Positions 13,412 to 22,213 of a DNA stretch of 64,000 bases are shown one piece after another (positions within the stretch are counted from its first letter, which is position 1; each line of letters opens with the position of its first letter). The stretch is from contig NZ_LZTB01000075.1 in assembly GCF_001665685.1 (NCBI RefSeq), positions 1 through 64,000 of the forward strand, read 5' to 3'. Below the pieces are notes generated by a model. The model had not been told where the DNA came from. It saw only the letters and a list, made by a program, of their open reading frames with translations, and did not search any database. Made by a program: the position numbers and the translations under genes. The stretch comes from Mycobacterium sp. 852013-50091_SCH5140682. Lineage in GTDB: Bacteria; Actinomycetota; Actinomycetes; Mycobacteriales; Mycobacteriaceae.

Positions 13412-15184
13412 ATGGCCCGCATGTCCCGGGATCAGGCGACCGAACGAATTCGTGCCGTGCTGCGGCCGGCGGTGACCGTGTGCGCCGGTGTGGCGGTGGG
13501 GTTGCTGGCATGCGCCGTCGTGCTGGGGTGGTGGAGCCGGTTGGGCCCGCAGCGCCCGCTCGGCCTCGACGCCTGGTTCATCGGTGGTTTGCACCGCTGG
13601 GGTGCGGATCTGCCGAGTCGCATACCGCTGGCTGTGACGGTCATCGCGCTGCTGCTGATCGCATCGATGGTCACTGTCTGGCAGCGTGGGCGCGACGGCC
13701 GGGATTTGCCAGGCATCCCCGTGGTGTTGGTGACGCTTGCGGTGCTGGGGTTCTTCGCCTACTTCAGCCAGGGCATCCCGGCGTTCTACCGCACCCTCAC
13801 CCAGGCGTATCCGGTGTCGCCTGCACTGTCCGCGGGCGTGGCGGCGTGGCTGCTGTGCCTGGCAGGCGCGATCGCCACGCTGCTGGCGACCACTGCCTTT
13901 GGCCGGCTGGGCCGCGACAGTGTGCGGTTGGTCGTTGTCGGGGTGGTCATCGCGGTGGTCGCCGGCGCGGTCGTGACCGTGGGCGCGCTACGTGCAGGCA
14001 ACGACGATCGCTTTGTCGACGGCTCCACGGCGGCGGCGGCCGACGTGCCCGCGCTGCCGTCGGAGCTGGGCACGCGCAAATTCGGCGTCACGGTCGCGGG
14101 CACGTTCGACGCCGAGGCCCCCGGCACGCTCGGCGGCAAACCGGGGCACTATCAGATCGCCGCTGCGGGAGCCGGTTTCGTCGTGTTCGCCAACCGTCGG
14201 GTGACGGCGTACGGCGCCGACGGCACCGAGCGCTGGCATTACGCACGCACCGGACAGAGCGACGTCGCGGCAGACGGCATGTCGGTCTTCGACAACGGAG
14301 CCACGGTCGTGGTGTCCCTGGGCCGGGCCTTGGTGGGCCTCGACGCCGTCACGGGGGCTCGGCTGTGGACGACCACCGACTCTCAAATGCTCGAAGCCGT
14401 CGGGCACGCCGCCGACCGCGACGTGCCGTACCTGGTCTCCCGGGACGCGGTGTCGTGGACGCGCTTCGACACCCGCACCGGCAAGCCGGCGTGGACGGTG
14501 TCGGACCCGAACCCCGCGGAGTGCGTCGACGGGCAGATCGATGCGGACACCCGCTCGTGGATGGTGTCGGTCGCCCGATGCCCGTCGGCCTCAGGCGTCG
14601 ACATCCGGCTGGTCGCAGTCGACCCCGCCAGCGGGGGGACTCAGTGGGACACGGTCGTTCTTCACGCGGCACCCCCGCAGGATCCGCAGGCCAGACCGCT
14701 CGATGTCATCGCCGCCGCGGCCAACGCCGTCGGGGTGTTCGTGCAATTCGCCGGCTTCGGGGCGCCCGCAGCGCCGTCGTACGCGAATGTCGTGCAGAAG
14801 ACGGTCACGGCGCTTCCCGAGCGCGGCTACCCGCAGCCGTCCCCGGGGCCCGGCGACGACTTCGTCGTCTCCGACCGGCAGATGACGCTGTTCGGTGCCG
14901 ACGGCACGCCACGCTGCACGGTCAACGGGACGGTCAGCGGGTTGACCAACCGGGTGCCCGGTCGCGGCGCCGGGCTGTCCTATGTGGTCTTCCCGCACAG
15001 CTTCGTCGTCGCCGACCGCGGTATCCAACCCGCGCTGCGCACCTACGACACCGCGACGTGTGCGGAGTCGGGTTGGGCGGTGCCCGCAGCCGCGGTCGAG
15101 GGTATGGTCCCGGTTCCCGGCGCCGTGCTCGTGCTGCGCCGCGACGGGCAGAACTTGCTGATCGACGGTTACCGAGCAGGCTGA
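13412..15184 (+). CDS. Membrane-anchored PQQ/beta-propeller-like protein
   Basis: A 590-residue protein with about four N-terminal transmembrane helices (roughly residues 20-42, 70-88, 105-122 and 145-165, with another hydrophobic stretch near 175-200). A large extracytoplasmic domain follows. Its repeating W/F-D-x-x-T-G-xx-xW pattern (TGARLWTTTDS, TRTGKPAWTVSDPN, ASGGTQWDTV) is typical of a PQQ-like beta-propeller. No cofactor residues are identifiable and such propellers often act as scaffolds. The start may be ATG 13412 or 13421. It is divergent from the FHA-ABC gene (68-base gap) and its 3' end overlaps the next, convergent gene by 16 bases. Function unknown. Confidence 0.8.
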   Translation: MARMSRDQATERIRAVLRPAVTVCAGVAVGLLACAVVLGWWSRLGPQRPLGLDAWFIGGLHRWGADLPSRIPLAVTVIALLLIASMVTVWQRGRDGRDLPGIPVVLVTLAVLGFFAYFSQGIPAFYRTLTQAYPVSPALSAGVAAWLLCLAGAIATLLATTAFGRLGRDSVRLVVVGVVIAVVAGAVVTVGALRAGNDDRFVDGSTAAAADVPALPSELGTRKFGVTVAGTFDAEAPGTLGGKPGHYQIAAAGAGFVVFANRRVTAYGADGTERWHYARTGQSDVAADGMSVFDNGATVVVSLGRALVGLDAVTGARLWTTTDSQMLEAVGHAADRDVPYLVSRDAVSWTRFDTRTGKPAWTVSDPNPAECVDGQIDADTRSWMVSVARCPSASGVDIRLVAVDPASGGTQWDTVVLHAAPPQDPQARPLDVIAAAANAVGVFVQFAGFGAPAAPSYANVVQKTVTALPERGYPQPSPGPGDDFVVSDRQMTLFGADGTPRCTVNGTVSGLTNRVPGRGAGLSYVVFPHSFVVADRGIQPALRTYDTATCAESGWAVPAAAVEGMVPVPGAVLVLRRDGQNLLIDGYRAG

Positions 15185-16083
15185 GGCGGGTTGGCCAGCG
15201 CGGGCACCGCCTCGGGCGGGTACTTGTCGCGCGGCTCCCACACGTCCCACGTCTGGACCGCCCAGAACAGCGCGAACTCGCCGATCAGGAGGAGTTCGAC
15301 CAGCAGCAGGCCGAACTGGACATGCCTGACCAGCAGCACCACGGCGAGGACCACCGTGACGAGCATGAGCACCGCGATGACGGCATAGAACCGGGCCCGC
15401 TGCTGGCGGCCTGCGGCGCGGGCGTAGCAGGCGTGGTAGACCGCGACCATCGTGATGGCCAGGAACATGCCGACTGCGGCGAACGCGTGTGCCCGCGCCA
15501 TGAACCAGTCCGAGAACAGTGCCAGGGCGCCGATGACGGTGATCGCGAACAAGGCCTTCGGCAACCAGGATTCGGTCTTCAACAAGGCCTTGGCCAACCA
15601 CTTCCACAGGGCTGCTGCGGTGGCGCACTCGTCGTCTTCGGCGGTGGGCTCCGGCTGCGGCGGCCGCCATCGGCTCAATGCCAGATACAGCGCGATACCC
15701 GCGGCCGCGGCAACGAACAGGGCGATGATGTTGTTGGCGACGCCCCCGAGCGGATCGGCCACCGACGGCAGCCAGGGCTTGCACAGCCCGTCCGTTCTCG
15801 TCGGGATCAGGGCCACGACGAACGCCATGAACCCGGAGAAGTTCAGCAGTGCATCCTCGGCGGTGCGGCTGCCCTGGTAGGCGATGAGGCACACGCCGAT
15901 GGCGCACAGCGCGGCCACGAACACCGCATGCGTGCGGGTGTAGAAGAACGCGCTGATCGAACCCTGCAGACATGTCCGGGTGGCCGTCAGCACGAGTGAC
16001 ACCACCAAGAACACCACGAGGGCGACCAGACCGACCCGCACGTAGCGGTAGGTCACCATGGCGTCGTCAGCGGTCTCCCGCAT
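15169..16083 (-). CDS. Multi-pass membrane protein of unknown function
   Basis: A 304-residue integral membrane protein with about seven hydrophobic helices, for example VRVGLVALVVFLVVSLVL near the N-terminus, NIIALFVAAAAGIALYLAL near residue 115 and a hydrophobic tract around 220-270. An acidic loop (EPTAEDDE) follows helix three or four. No catalytic motif or named family is recognised. ATG at 16083 gives the first plausible helix at residue 16. The stop TAA overlaps the 3' end of the convergent propeller gene by 16 bases. Confidence 0.75.
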   Translation of the reverse strand: MRETADDAMVTYRYVRVGLVALVVFLVVSLVLTATRTCLQGSISAFFYTRTHAVFVAALCAIGVCLIAYQGSRTAEDALLNFSGFMAFVVALIPTRTDGLCKPWLPSVADPLGGVANNIIALFVAAAAGIALYLALSRWRPPQPEPTAEDDECATAAALWKWLAKALLKTESWLPKALFAITVIGALALFSDWFMARAHAFAAVGMFLAITMVAVYHACYARAAGRQQRARFYAVIAVLMLVTVVLAVVLLVRHVQFGLLLVELLLIGEFALFWAVQTWDVWEPRDKYPPEAVPALANPPQPAR

Positions 16084-16088
16084 ACCTC

Positions 16089-17300
16089 TCAGATTGACAG
16101 AGAATCGGGCGCTCCGGTGACCACACAGTGGGTGTGGCGGTAAATCGTCGGCATGCACTGGTTGCAGTGCGTGCACAGCGACGTGACCGATCCCGCAGTG
16201 TCCTCGTTCTTGATGCGGTTGATCAGATCGGGTTCGGCGAGCAGCGCGCGGCCCATGGCGACGAAGTCGAAGCCCTCGGCCATCGCGAGGTCCATGGTGT
16301 TGCGGTTGGTGATGCCGCCCAGAAGGATCAGCGGCAGCTGCAGTTCGGCGCGGAACAGCTTGGCGTCGCGCAGCAGGTAGGCCTCGCGGTAGGGGTATTC
16401 GCGGAAAAACTTATGGCCACTCATCCGGATGCCCCAGCTGATCGGCGGTTTGAAGTTGGCCGCGAACTCCTTGACCGGCGCGCCGCCGCGGAACAGGTAC
16501 ATCGGGTTCACCAGTGAGCTGCCCGCGGTCAGCTCGATGGCATCCAGTCCGCCGTCCTCCTCGAGCCATTTGGCGGTCTGCAGTGACTCCTCGGTCGAGA
16601 TGCCGCAGCGCACCCCGTCGCTCATGTTGAGCTTGGCGGTCACCGCGATCCGGCGGTCGCCGTGTTTGTCGACGGCGTCGCGTACCGCGCGCACCACGCC
16701 GCGCGCCACCTTGGCGCGGTTCTGCAGGGAACCGCCGAACTCGTCGGAGCGGCGGTTGATCAGCGGGCTGAGGAACGAGCTGGCCAGATAGTTGTGGCCG
16801 AGATGTACCTCGACCGCGTCGAATCCGGCGTCGATGGCCAGCCGTGCGGCGTTGGCGTGGGCCGCCATCACGTCGCGGATGTCGTCGACGGTGGCCTTGC
16901 GGGCGAACCGCATGGACAGCGGGTTGAAGAACCGCACGGGAGCCAGCGCCGGGGCCTTGTTGGTGCGGGCGTTGGCCACCGGTCCCGCGTGGCCGATCTG
17001 GGCGCTGATCGCCGCGCCTTCGCCGTGGATCGTTTCGGTGAGCCGCCGCAGTCCGGGCAGGGCCTCCGGGCGCATCCAGATCTGCCAACCGTCGGTGCGG
17101 CCGCCGGGGGAGACCGCGCAGTAGGCCACGGTCGTCATGCCGACCCCGCCTGCCGCGGGCAGCTGGTGGTACTTGATGAGGTCGTCGGTGACCAGGGCGT
17201 CCGGTGTCGACGCTTCGAACGTGGCGGCCTTGATGACGCGGTTGCGCAACGTCACCGGGCCCAACTTGGCCTCACTGAACACATCCGCAGAACTGTGCAT
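16089..17300 (-). CDS. NADH:flavin oxidoreductase / Old Yellow Enzyme family (Rv3359-like)
   Basis: A 403-residue FMN TIM-barrel oxidoreductase. The OYE N-terminal signature GPVTLRNRVIKAATFE, the H-x-x-N catalytic pair region (HLGHNYLASSFLSP) and the FMN-phosphate segment GGITNRNT...FVAMGRALLAEPDL are present. The C-terminus has CTHCNQCMPTIYRHTHC, the cysteine spacing that holds a 4Fe-4S cluster in 2,4-dienoyl-CoA reductase-type members, but the chain ends soon after and lacks the extra FAD/NAD domain. It is divergent from folD with a 37-base gap, as in M. tuberculosis. Substrate unknown. Confidence 0.86.
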   Translation of the reverse strand: MHSSADVFSEAKLGPVTLRNRVIKAATFEASTPDALVTDDLIKYHQLPAAGGVGMTTVAYCAVSPGGRTDGWQIWMRPEALPGLRRLTETIHGEGAAISAQIGHAGPVANARTNKAPALAPVRFFNPLSMRFARKATVDDIRDVMAAHANAARLAIDAGFDAVEVHLGHNYLASSFLSPLINRRSDEFGGSLQNRAKVARGVVRAVRDAVDKHGDRRIAVTAKLNMSDGVRCGISTEESLQTAKWLEEDGGLDAIELTAGSSLVNPMYLFRGGAPVKEFAANFKPPISWGIRMSGHKFFREYPYREAYLLRDAKLFRAELQLPLILLGGITNRNTMDLAMAEGFDFVAMGRALLAEPDLINRIKNEDTAGSVTSLCTHCNQCMPTIYRHTHCVVTGAPDSLSI

Positions 17301-17337
17301 AGCGGGAGCCTGCCACGCGGCCTGCAAGAATGACAGT

Positions 17338-18189
17338 GTGGGTGCGATAACGCTGGATGGTAAGGCCACGCGCGACGAGATCTTCACCGATCTCAAGGAA
17401 CGCGTAGCGAAGTTGACCGCTGCGGGCCGCACGCCCGGCCTGGGCACCGTACTGGTCGGTGACGACCCAGGGTCGCAGGCCTATGTGCGCGGCAAGCATG
17501 CCGACTGCGCGAAGGTCGGCATCAACTCCATCCGCCGCGACCTGCCCGCCGACATCTCGCAGGCCGAGTTGGACGCAACCATCGACGAACTCAACGCCAA
17601 CCCGGACTGCACGGGCTACATCGTGCAACTGCCCCTGCCGAAGCATCTCGACGAGAACTCCGCGCTTGAGCGCATCGATCCGATGAAGGACGCCGACGGG
17701 CTGCATCCGACCAACCTTGGCCGGTTGGTGCTCGGCAAAGAGGCGCCGCTGCCCTGCACGCCGCGCGGCATCGTGCACCTGCTGCGCCGGTTCGACGTGC
17801 CGATCGCCGGGGCCCACGTGGTGGTGATGGGTCGTGGTGTGACCGTCGGCCGGCCGATGGGTCTGCTGCTCACGCGGCGTTCGGAGAATGCCACGGTGAC
17901 GTTGTGCCACACCGGAACTCGCGATCTTCCCAGCCTCACCCGGCAGGCCGACATCATCATCGCCGCGGTCGGTGTGCCGCACCTGCTGACCGCGGACATG
18001 GTCAAGCCGGGCGCTGCGGTCGTCGACGTCGGCGTGAGCCGGGTGAACGACAAGCTAACCGGCGACGTGGCTCCCGACGTCTGGGAGGTGGCCGGGCACG
18101 TATCACCGAATCCCGGCGGTGTCGGGCCGCTGACGCGGGCGTTCCTGCTGACCAACGTCGTCGAGCTCGAAGAGTCGAAACTGGCGTGA
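17338..18189 (+). CDS. folD: Methylenetetrahydrofolate dehydrogenase/cyclohydrolase FolD
   Basis: A bifunctional 283-residue enzyme interconverting 5,10-methylene-, methenyl- and 10-formyl-tetrahydrofolate with NADP. Signatures are YVRGKHADC (catalytic Lys near residue 53), QLPLPKHLDE, the DADGLHPTNLGRL motif near 120, GRGVTVGRPMGLLL in the Rossmann part and the C-terminal SPNPGGVGPLTRAFLLTN. Length agrees with mycobacterial FolD (about 281). The GTG at 17338 is preferred because earlier in-frame codons run into the divergent reductase gene. The next gene overlaps its stop. Confidence 0.95.
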   Translation: MGAITLDGKATRDEIFTDLKERVAKLTAAGRTPGLGTVLVGDDPGSQAYVRGKHADCAKVGINSIRRDLPADISQAELDATIDELNANPDCTGYIVQLPLPKHLDENSALERIDPMKDADGLHPTNLGRLVLGKEAPLPCTPRGIVHLLRRFDVPIAGAHVVVMGRGVTVGRPMGLLLTRRSENATVTLCHTGTRDLPSLTRQADIIIAAVGVPHLLTADMVKPGAAVVDVGVSRVNDKLTGDVAPDVWEVAGHVSPNPGGVGPLTRAFLLTNVVELEESKLA

Positions 18190-18479
18190 CCGCCCGGGAA
18201 TTCGTCCGCAAGGTGTTCGCCGGGCAGTGGCCGATCCTCGTGGTCGGGCTGATCTTCGTCGCGGCGTTCGCCTTGGTCGTGGCGGGTTACTGGCGCCGTG
18301 GCGCGCTCGTCATCGGCATCGGTGTCGGGGTGGCCGCGGCGTTGCGGCTGACGCTGACCGACGATCGGGCCGGTCTGCTGGTGGTGCGCACCCGGGCGAT
18401 CGATTTCGTCACCACCGCCACCGTCAGCGCGGCGGTGCTCTACATCGCGTGGACCATCGACCCGCTGGGCACCAGTTAG
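18186..18479 (+). CDS. DUF3017 small membrane protein (Rv3355c-like)
   Basis: A 97-residue membrane protein with three hydrophobic segments (about residues 14-32, 36-50 and 70-88) and a conserved RLTLTDDRAGLLVVRTRAIDF loop, typical of DUF3017. It starts with GTG overlapping the folD stop (GTGA), so it is translationally coupled to folD, the same arrangement as Rv3356c-Rv3355c. No function is known; conservation next to folD suggests only a linked expression need. Confidence 0.88.
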   Translation: MTAREFVRKVFAGQWPILVVGLIFVAAFALVVAGYWRRGALVIGIGVGVAAALRLTLTDDRAGLLVVRTRAIDFVTTATVSAAVLYIAWTIDPLGTS

Positions 18480-18519
18480 CGGTCTGTCCCCGGTGTGAGT
18501 CTCGGCGATCCGCCAAAAC

Positions 18520-18551
18520 TTGCCCGATAGGAAATATTGCCCGACGGGCAA
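18520..18551. promoter_or_regulatory. Operator of the TetR/monooxygenase pair
   Basis: TTGCCCGA at 18520-18527 is followed 17 bases later by the palindrome TTGCCCGACGGGCAA (18537-18551). The three half-sites (TTGCCCG twice in direct order and once inverted) lie just upstream of the TetR start codon, in the position expected for autoregulation. Confidence 0.78.
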
Positions 18552-18572
18552 GATTGCGTTACCGTGGTCGGC

Positions 18573-19190
18573 GTGGGGCTGAGGGAACGCAAGAAACTCG
18601 ACACCCGGCGGGCGCTCAGCGACGCCGCACTGAGACTCATGTTCGAGCGTGGGCTGGAGAACGTCACCCGCGAAGACATCGCCAATGTGGCGGGTGTCTC
18701 GTTGCGCACCTTCACCAACTACTTCGCGGGCAAGTACGACGCACTGGCATACCGTCAGGTCGAACGCATGCGGCGCAGCATCGAGACGCTGCGTAACAGA
18801 CCGGCCGACGAGCCATTGTGGACATCGGTCATGGAGGCCGTGTTGGAGCCGCTCGACGAGGACTTCGAGGACATGTACGGCGCGGAGAATGTGCTGCCGA
18901 CCCGTCAGCAGCTTGCCGAGGTCCGAAAACTGTTGATGGTTCCGGAGATCCGCGATGCGACGTTCCGCGCGATGTTCGACGAATGGGTGGCCGTCATCGC
19001 CGAACGCACCGGCACGGACCCCGTGCACGACATGTATCCACAGCTGGTGGTGGCCGTCGTCCGCGCCATCGGCGACGTCGCGATGGATCAATACGCAAAC
19101 GCCGACCCACCGGTGTCATTTCCCGCACTACTGCGTCAGGGGTTCGCGGCCGTCACCGCCGGGCTGCCTGAACCCGAAAGGAAGAAATGA
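18573..19190 (+). CDS. TetR-family transcriptional regulator
   Basis: A 205-residue TetR regulator. The N-terminal HTH is clear: LDTRRALSDAALRLMFERGLENVTREDIANVAGVSLRTFTNYFAGKYDAL (about residues 8-57), followed by an all-helical ligand domain. GTG at 18573 is preferred, with GTG 18564 as an alternative; a start further upstream would lie inside the operator palindrome. Its stop overlaps the start of the flavin monooxygenase gene (ATGA), so the pair is one transcription unit and the monooxygenase is the likely regulated target. Confidence 0.87.
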   Translation: MGLRERKKLDTRRALSDAALRLMFERGLENVTREDIANVAGVSLRTFTNYFAGKYDALAYRQVERMRRSIETLRNRPADEPLWTSVMEAVLEPLDEDFEDMYGAENVLPTRQQLAEVRKLLMVPEIRDATFRAMFDEWVAVIAERTGTDPVHDMYPQLVVAVVRAIGDVAMDQYANADPPVSFPALLRQGFAAVTAGLPEPERKK

Positions 19191-20722
19191 ACGAGAAGAC
19201 GGACGTCGTCATATCGGGTGCCGGGCCCAACGGCCTGTTGCTGGCGGGGGAGCTCGCGTTGGCAGGCATTCGTCCCGTCGTGCTCGAGCAGCTGCCCGCT
19301 CCGAGTACCGAACTGAAGGCCAACGGGATTGTCGGACAGGCGGTTCGGGCGCTCGACCTGCGGGGCCTCTACTCGATGCTCAGCGGCTCGGCCGACCCTC
19401 CGCAACCGATGCCCGGCTACATCTTCGCGGGTATGCGGCTGCCTTTCCTTGGCGTGTCCGACAATCCCATGTACGGCATGATGATTCAGCAACCCCGCGT
19501 GGTGCGCACCCTGGTCGACTGGGTGGAATCCCTCGGCGTGAAGGTCCGCTGGGGCCATGAGCTCACCGGAATCGATTCGCGCGCCGACGGTGTCACGCTG
19601 TCGGTGACCTCTGCCGGGGGCTCCTACCGGCTGGACGCCCGCTACCTCGTCGGCGCCGACGGCGGCCGCAGCTTCGTCAGGAAAAGCGTCGGCATCGAGT
19701 TCCCCGGGTTCACCACCGACGTGGTCGGCCGGATCGCACATGTCAGCGTGCCGGATGAGCTGCGCTCCGGCGACGGCGGTCTGAACCTCCCCGGGTTCGG
19801 GCATATCCCGTTCGGGCACAACAGGTTCGACGGTGGCGTGCTGATCTACGCCGAGTTCGAGCCGAGCCGGCCGATGGTCGGGACGATCGAGTACGGTGGC
19901 GTGCTGCCCGACGACGCTCCGCCGCTGACGCTTGCGGAACTGCGGGAGAGCGCGGCCCGGGTGATCGGGGTGGATCTGCCCCTCGGGCCGCCGCCCGGTG
20001 AGGGGCCACATGCGTTGCGGCGCATCAACGGCCAGAACACTCGGCAGGCCGACCGGTACCGGGCCGGCAACGTGTTCCTGGTCGGCGATGCCGCCCATGT
20101 GCACTCGGCGATGGGTGGTCCGGGGCTGAACCTGGGCATGCAGGACGCGATGAACCTCGGCTGGAAGCTGGCTGCCGAACTGAACGGCTGGGCTCCGCCA
20201 GGACTGTTGGACAGCTACCACACCGAACGTCACCCGGTCGGCCAGCGGGTGATGACGCAGTCGATGGCGCAGGCCGCGCTGATGGCGGCAGGTCCCGAAG
20301 TTGCCGCGCTGCGAACACTTTTCGCTGAACTGCTGGCGACACCGGACGGCTCGACGCACATCGCGAACGTGATTGCCGGCTCCGATCTGCCCTACGACAT
20401 GGGCTCCGGGGGACACCCGCTCGGCGGGTCGATGGTGCCCGAGTTGGTTCTCGACGACGGGCGTCGGGTCGCCGAACTGATGCGAGCCGGCCGGTCGGTG
20501 CTGATCGATTCGTGGGGCGGCTACGCCGATACCGCGCAGGGATGGTCCGACCGCGTCGAGACCGTCCGGGCGCGGGTGGTCGACGGGCCGGTCGCGGTGT
20601 TGATCCGGCCCGACGGCTACGTCGCCTGGGCCGCAGACGGATCCGATGATGGTGGTTTGACCGACGCGCTGCAGCGATGGTTCGGCGCCCAGGACGCGGG
20701 CGCCGCCGAGCTCAGCGCCTGA
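19187..20722 (+). CDS. Class A FAD-dependent monooxygenase (aromatic hydroxylase/RIFMO-like)
   Basis: A 511-residue flavoprotein monooxygenase of the PheA/TfdB/MhpA/RIFMO group. The Rossmann GXGXXG is GAGPNGLLLAGEL (about residues 11-23), the DG motif is YLVGADGGRSFVRKSVG (about 158-174) and the GD motif is VFLVGDAAHVHSAMGGPGLN (about 297-316). A C-terminal thioredoxin-like domain, usual in this group, occupies about 400-511 and is short. Such enzymes hydroxylate phenols, polyketides or, for some actinobacterial members, rifamycins. The substrate cannot be settled from sequence alone. Coupled to the TetR gene upstream. Confidence 0.85.
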   Translation: MNEKTDVVISGAGPNGLLLAGELALAGIRPVVLEQLPAPSTELKANGIVGQAVRALDLRGLYSMLSGSADPPQPMPGYIFAGMRLPFLGVSDNPMYGMMIQQPRVVRTLVDWVESLGVKVRWGHELTGIDSRADGVTLSVTSAGGSYRLDARYLVGADGGRSFVRKSVGIEFPGFTTDVVGRIAHVSVPDELRSGDGGLNLPGFGHIPFGHNRFDGGVLIYAEFEPSRPMVGTIEYGGVLPDDAPPLTLAELRESAARVIGVDLPLGPPPGEGPHALRRINGQNTRQADRYRAGNVFLVGDAAHVHSAMGGPGLNLGMQDAMNLGWKLAAELNGWAPPGLLDSYHTERHPVGQRVMTQSMAQAALMAAGPEVAALRTLFAELLATPDGSTHIANVIAGSDLPYDMGSGGHPLGGSMVPELVLDDGRRVAELMRAGRSVLIDSWGGYADTAQGWSDRVETVRARVVDGPVAVLIRPDGYVAWAADGSDDGGLTDALQRWFGAQDAGAAELSA

Positions 20723-20777
20723 GGCGACCTTCGAGAACCTGGTTTGACCGTGTGACCAGGTGGAAATCCCTCCGGGT

Positions 20778-22202
20778 ATGCACGAGGTTCTCGAGCGGGA
20801 ACGCAAGTGGGACGTCGATGACCAGTTCCAGTTGCCGGATCTCCCCAATATGTTCACGGATGTTCACGTCGAGCATGACGTCGTCGACTTGACCAGTGAG
20901 TACTACGACACCGCCGAGCGCGACCTGCAGACCCACGGCATCTTGCTTCGTCGTCGCACCGGTGACGACGACGTCGGATGGCAGGTGAAGGTGCCGGCGG
21001 CCGAGGGACGCGTGGAGCTGCATTGGCCGCCCACCGATGGGCTGCCTGAGGCCGTCAGTGAGCTGCTCACGGGGGTGAGCCTCGGCAAGCGTCTGGACAG
21101 CATCGCGACGGTCCACACCGTCCGCAACCGCTACCGGCTCCGCACGGCCGAAGACGGGGAACTCTACGCAGAAATCGCCGACGACTCGGTGCGTGCGTGG
21201 GCGGACGAGCGGCTGCTGGCGTGGCGTGAGGTCGAAGCCGAACTCGGTCCCCGGACCCGATCGATGCCCAAGCGATTGGCGAACCGGCTGGCGGCCGCGG
21301 GCGCTCGGCCGTCCTCCTATCCGTCGAAGCTGTCCCATATCGCGCCTCCGCTGCCGACGGTCGAGCCCGTGTCGCGGGCGGCGCAGGCGTTGTTGCGGTA
21401 TGTGGGCACCCAGATCGACCAGATCGTCGCCGGTGATATCGGGTTGCGGCGCGGTCAGGACCCCATCCACGACACGCGGGTGGCGATCCGGCGGTTGCGG
21501 AGCACGCTACGGGTGTTCGGCAAGGTGTTGGACCAGTCGGCCATCGGTGATCTCGACGGCGAGCTGCGATGGTTCGCCGGGCTGCTCGGTGACGTGCGCG
21601 ATTGCCAGGTCCAGCACCGCAGATTCATGACGGCGCTCGACGAGTTCCCCGAGGACCTGATCCTCGGCCCGGTGCGCACCCGCGTGCGAAGCGACCTGCA
21701 GGCCATCGAGCTTCCCGCGCGCGCCAAAATCACCGAGGCCATGGACTCTCCGCGTTACCTCGCGATCTTGGCGGCGCTGCGAACGTGGCGCACTGCGCCG
21801 CCGGTGGATCCTGAGATGACGACGAGGGAACTGATCAAGCGGGCGCGCAAAGCCCAGCGGAAAGCCGATCGACGACTGTCCGCTGCCCTCGGTGACGACG
21901 ACGTAGACGACGCGCTGCTGCATCGCGCACGCAAAGCAGCCAAGCGCGCCCGGTACGCCGCCGAGCTGTGTGCAGATATCGGTGGCTCCACGAAAGCCAA
22001 GCGAACGACCAAGCACTACAAGCGCTTTCAGTCAGTTCTGGGCGACCATCAGGACACCGTGGTCGCGTCTGCCCATTTGCGCCGCATGGCACTGTCGGGT
22101 GGAACGACCGTCGGTGAAAACGGCTTCACCTTCGGCCTGCTGTTCGGTCGTGAGCAGCGGCTGGCCGACGAGTGTCGTCGGAAGGCACGCAGCTTGTTGT
22201 GA
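20778..22202 (+). CDS. CYTH and CHAD domain protein
   Basis: A 474-residue two-domain protein. The N-terminal CYTH (triphosphate tunnel metalloenzyme) part carries the ExExK signature as ERERK at about residues 6-10, then LRRRTGDDD...WQVKVP and EVEAELG. The C-terminal CHAD domain (from about 200) has HDTRVAIRRLRSTLRVF, LLGDVRDCQV, HRARKAAKRARYAAEL and LGDHQDTVV, the conserved histidine/basic pattern known to bind polyphosphate. TTM proteins hydrolyse tri- or polyphosphate; this pairing is commonly inferred to act on polyphosphate granules. GTG 20760 is an alternative start. It is monocistronic, convergent with the methyltransferase gene. Confidence 0.88.
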   Translation: MHEVLERERKWDVDDQFQLPDLPNMFTDVHVEHDVVDLTSEYYDTAERDLQTHGILLRRRTGDDDVGWQVKVPAAEGRVELHWPPTDGLPEAVSELLTGVSLGKRLDSIATVHTVRNRYRLRTAEDGELYAEIADDSVRAWADERLLAWREVEAELGPRTRSMPKRLANRLAAAGARPSSYPSKLSHIAPPLPTVEPVSRAAQALLRYVGTQIDQIVAGDIGLRRGQDPIHDTRVAIRRLRSTLRVFGKVLDQSAIGDLDGELRWFAGLLGDVRDCQVQHRRFMTALDEFPEDLILGPVRTRVRSDLQAIELPARAKITEAMDSPRYLAILAALRTWRTAPPVDPEMTTRELIKRARKAQRKADRRLSAALGDDDVDDALLHRARKAAKRARYAAELCADIGGSTKAKRTTKHYKRFQSVLGDHQDTVVASAHLRRMALSGGTTVGENGFTFGLLFGREQRLADECRRKARSLL

Positions 22203-22213
22203 TCCGCCGACGA

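Noticed and set aside
13231..15999. Long plus-strand frame overlapping the propeller protein in another phase
   Set aside because: Arg/Gly/Ala-rich shadow translation; the propeller protein has clear helices and blade repeats in the other phase.
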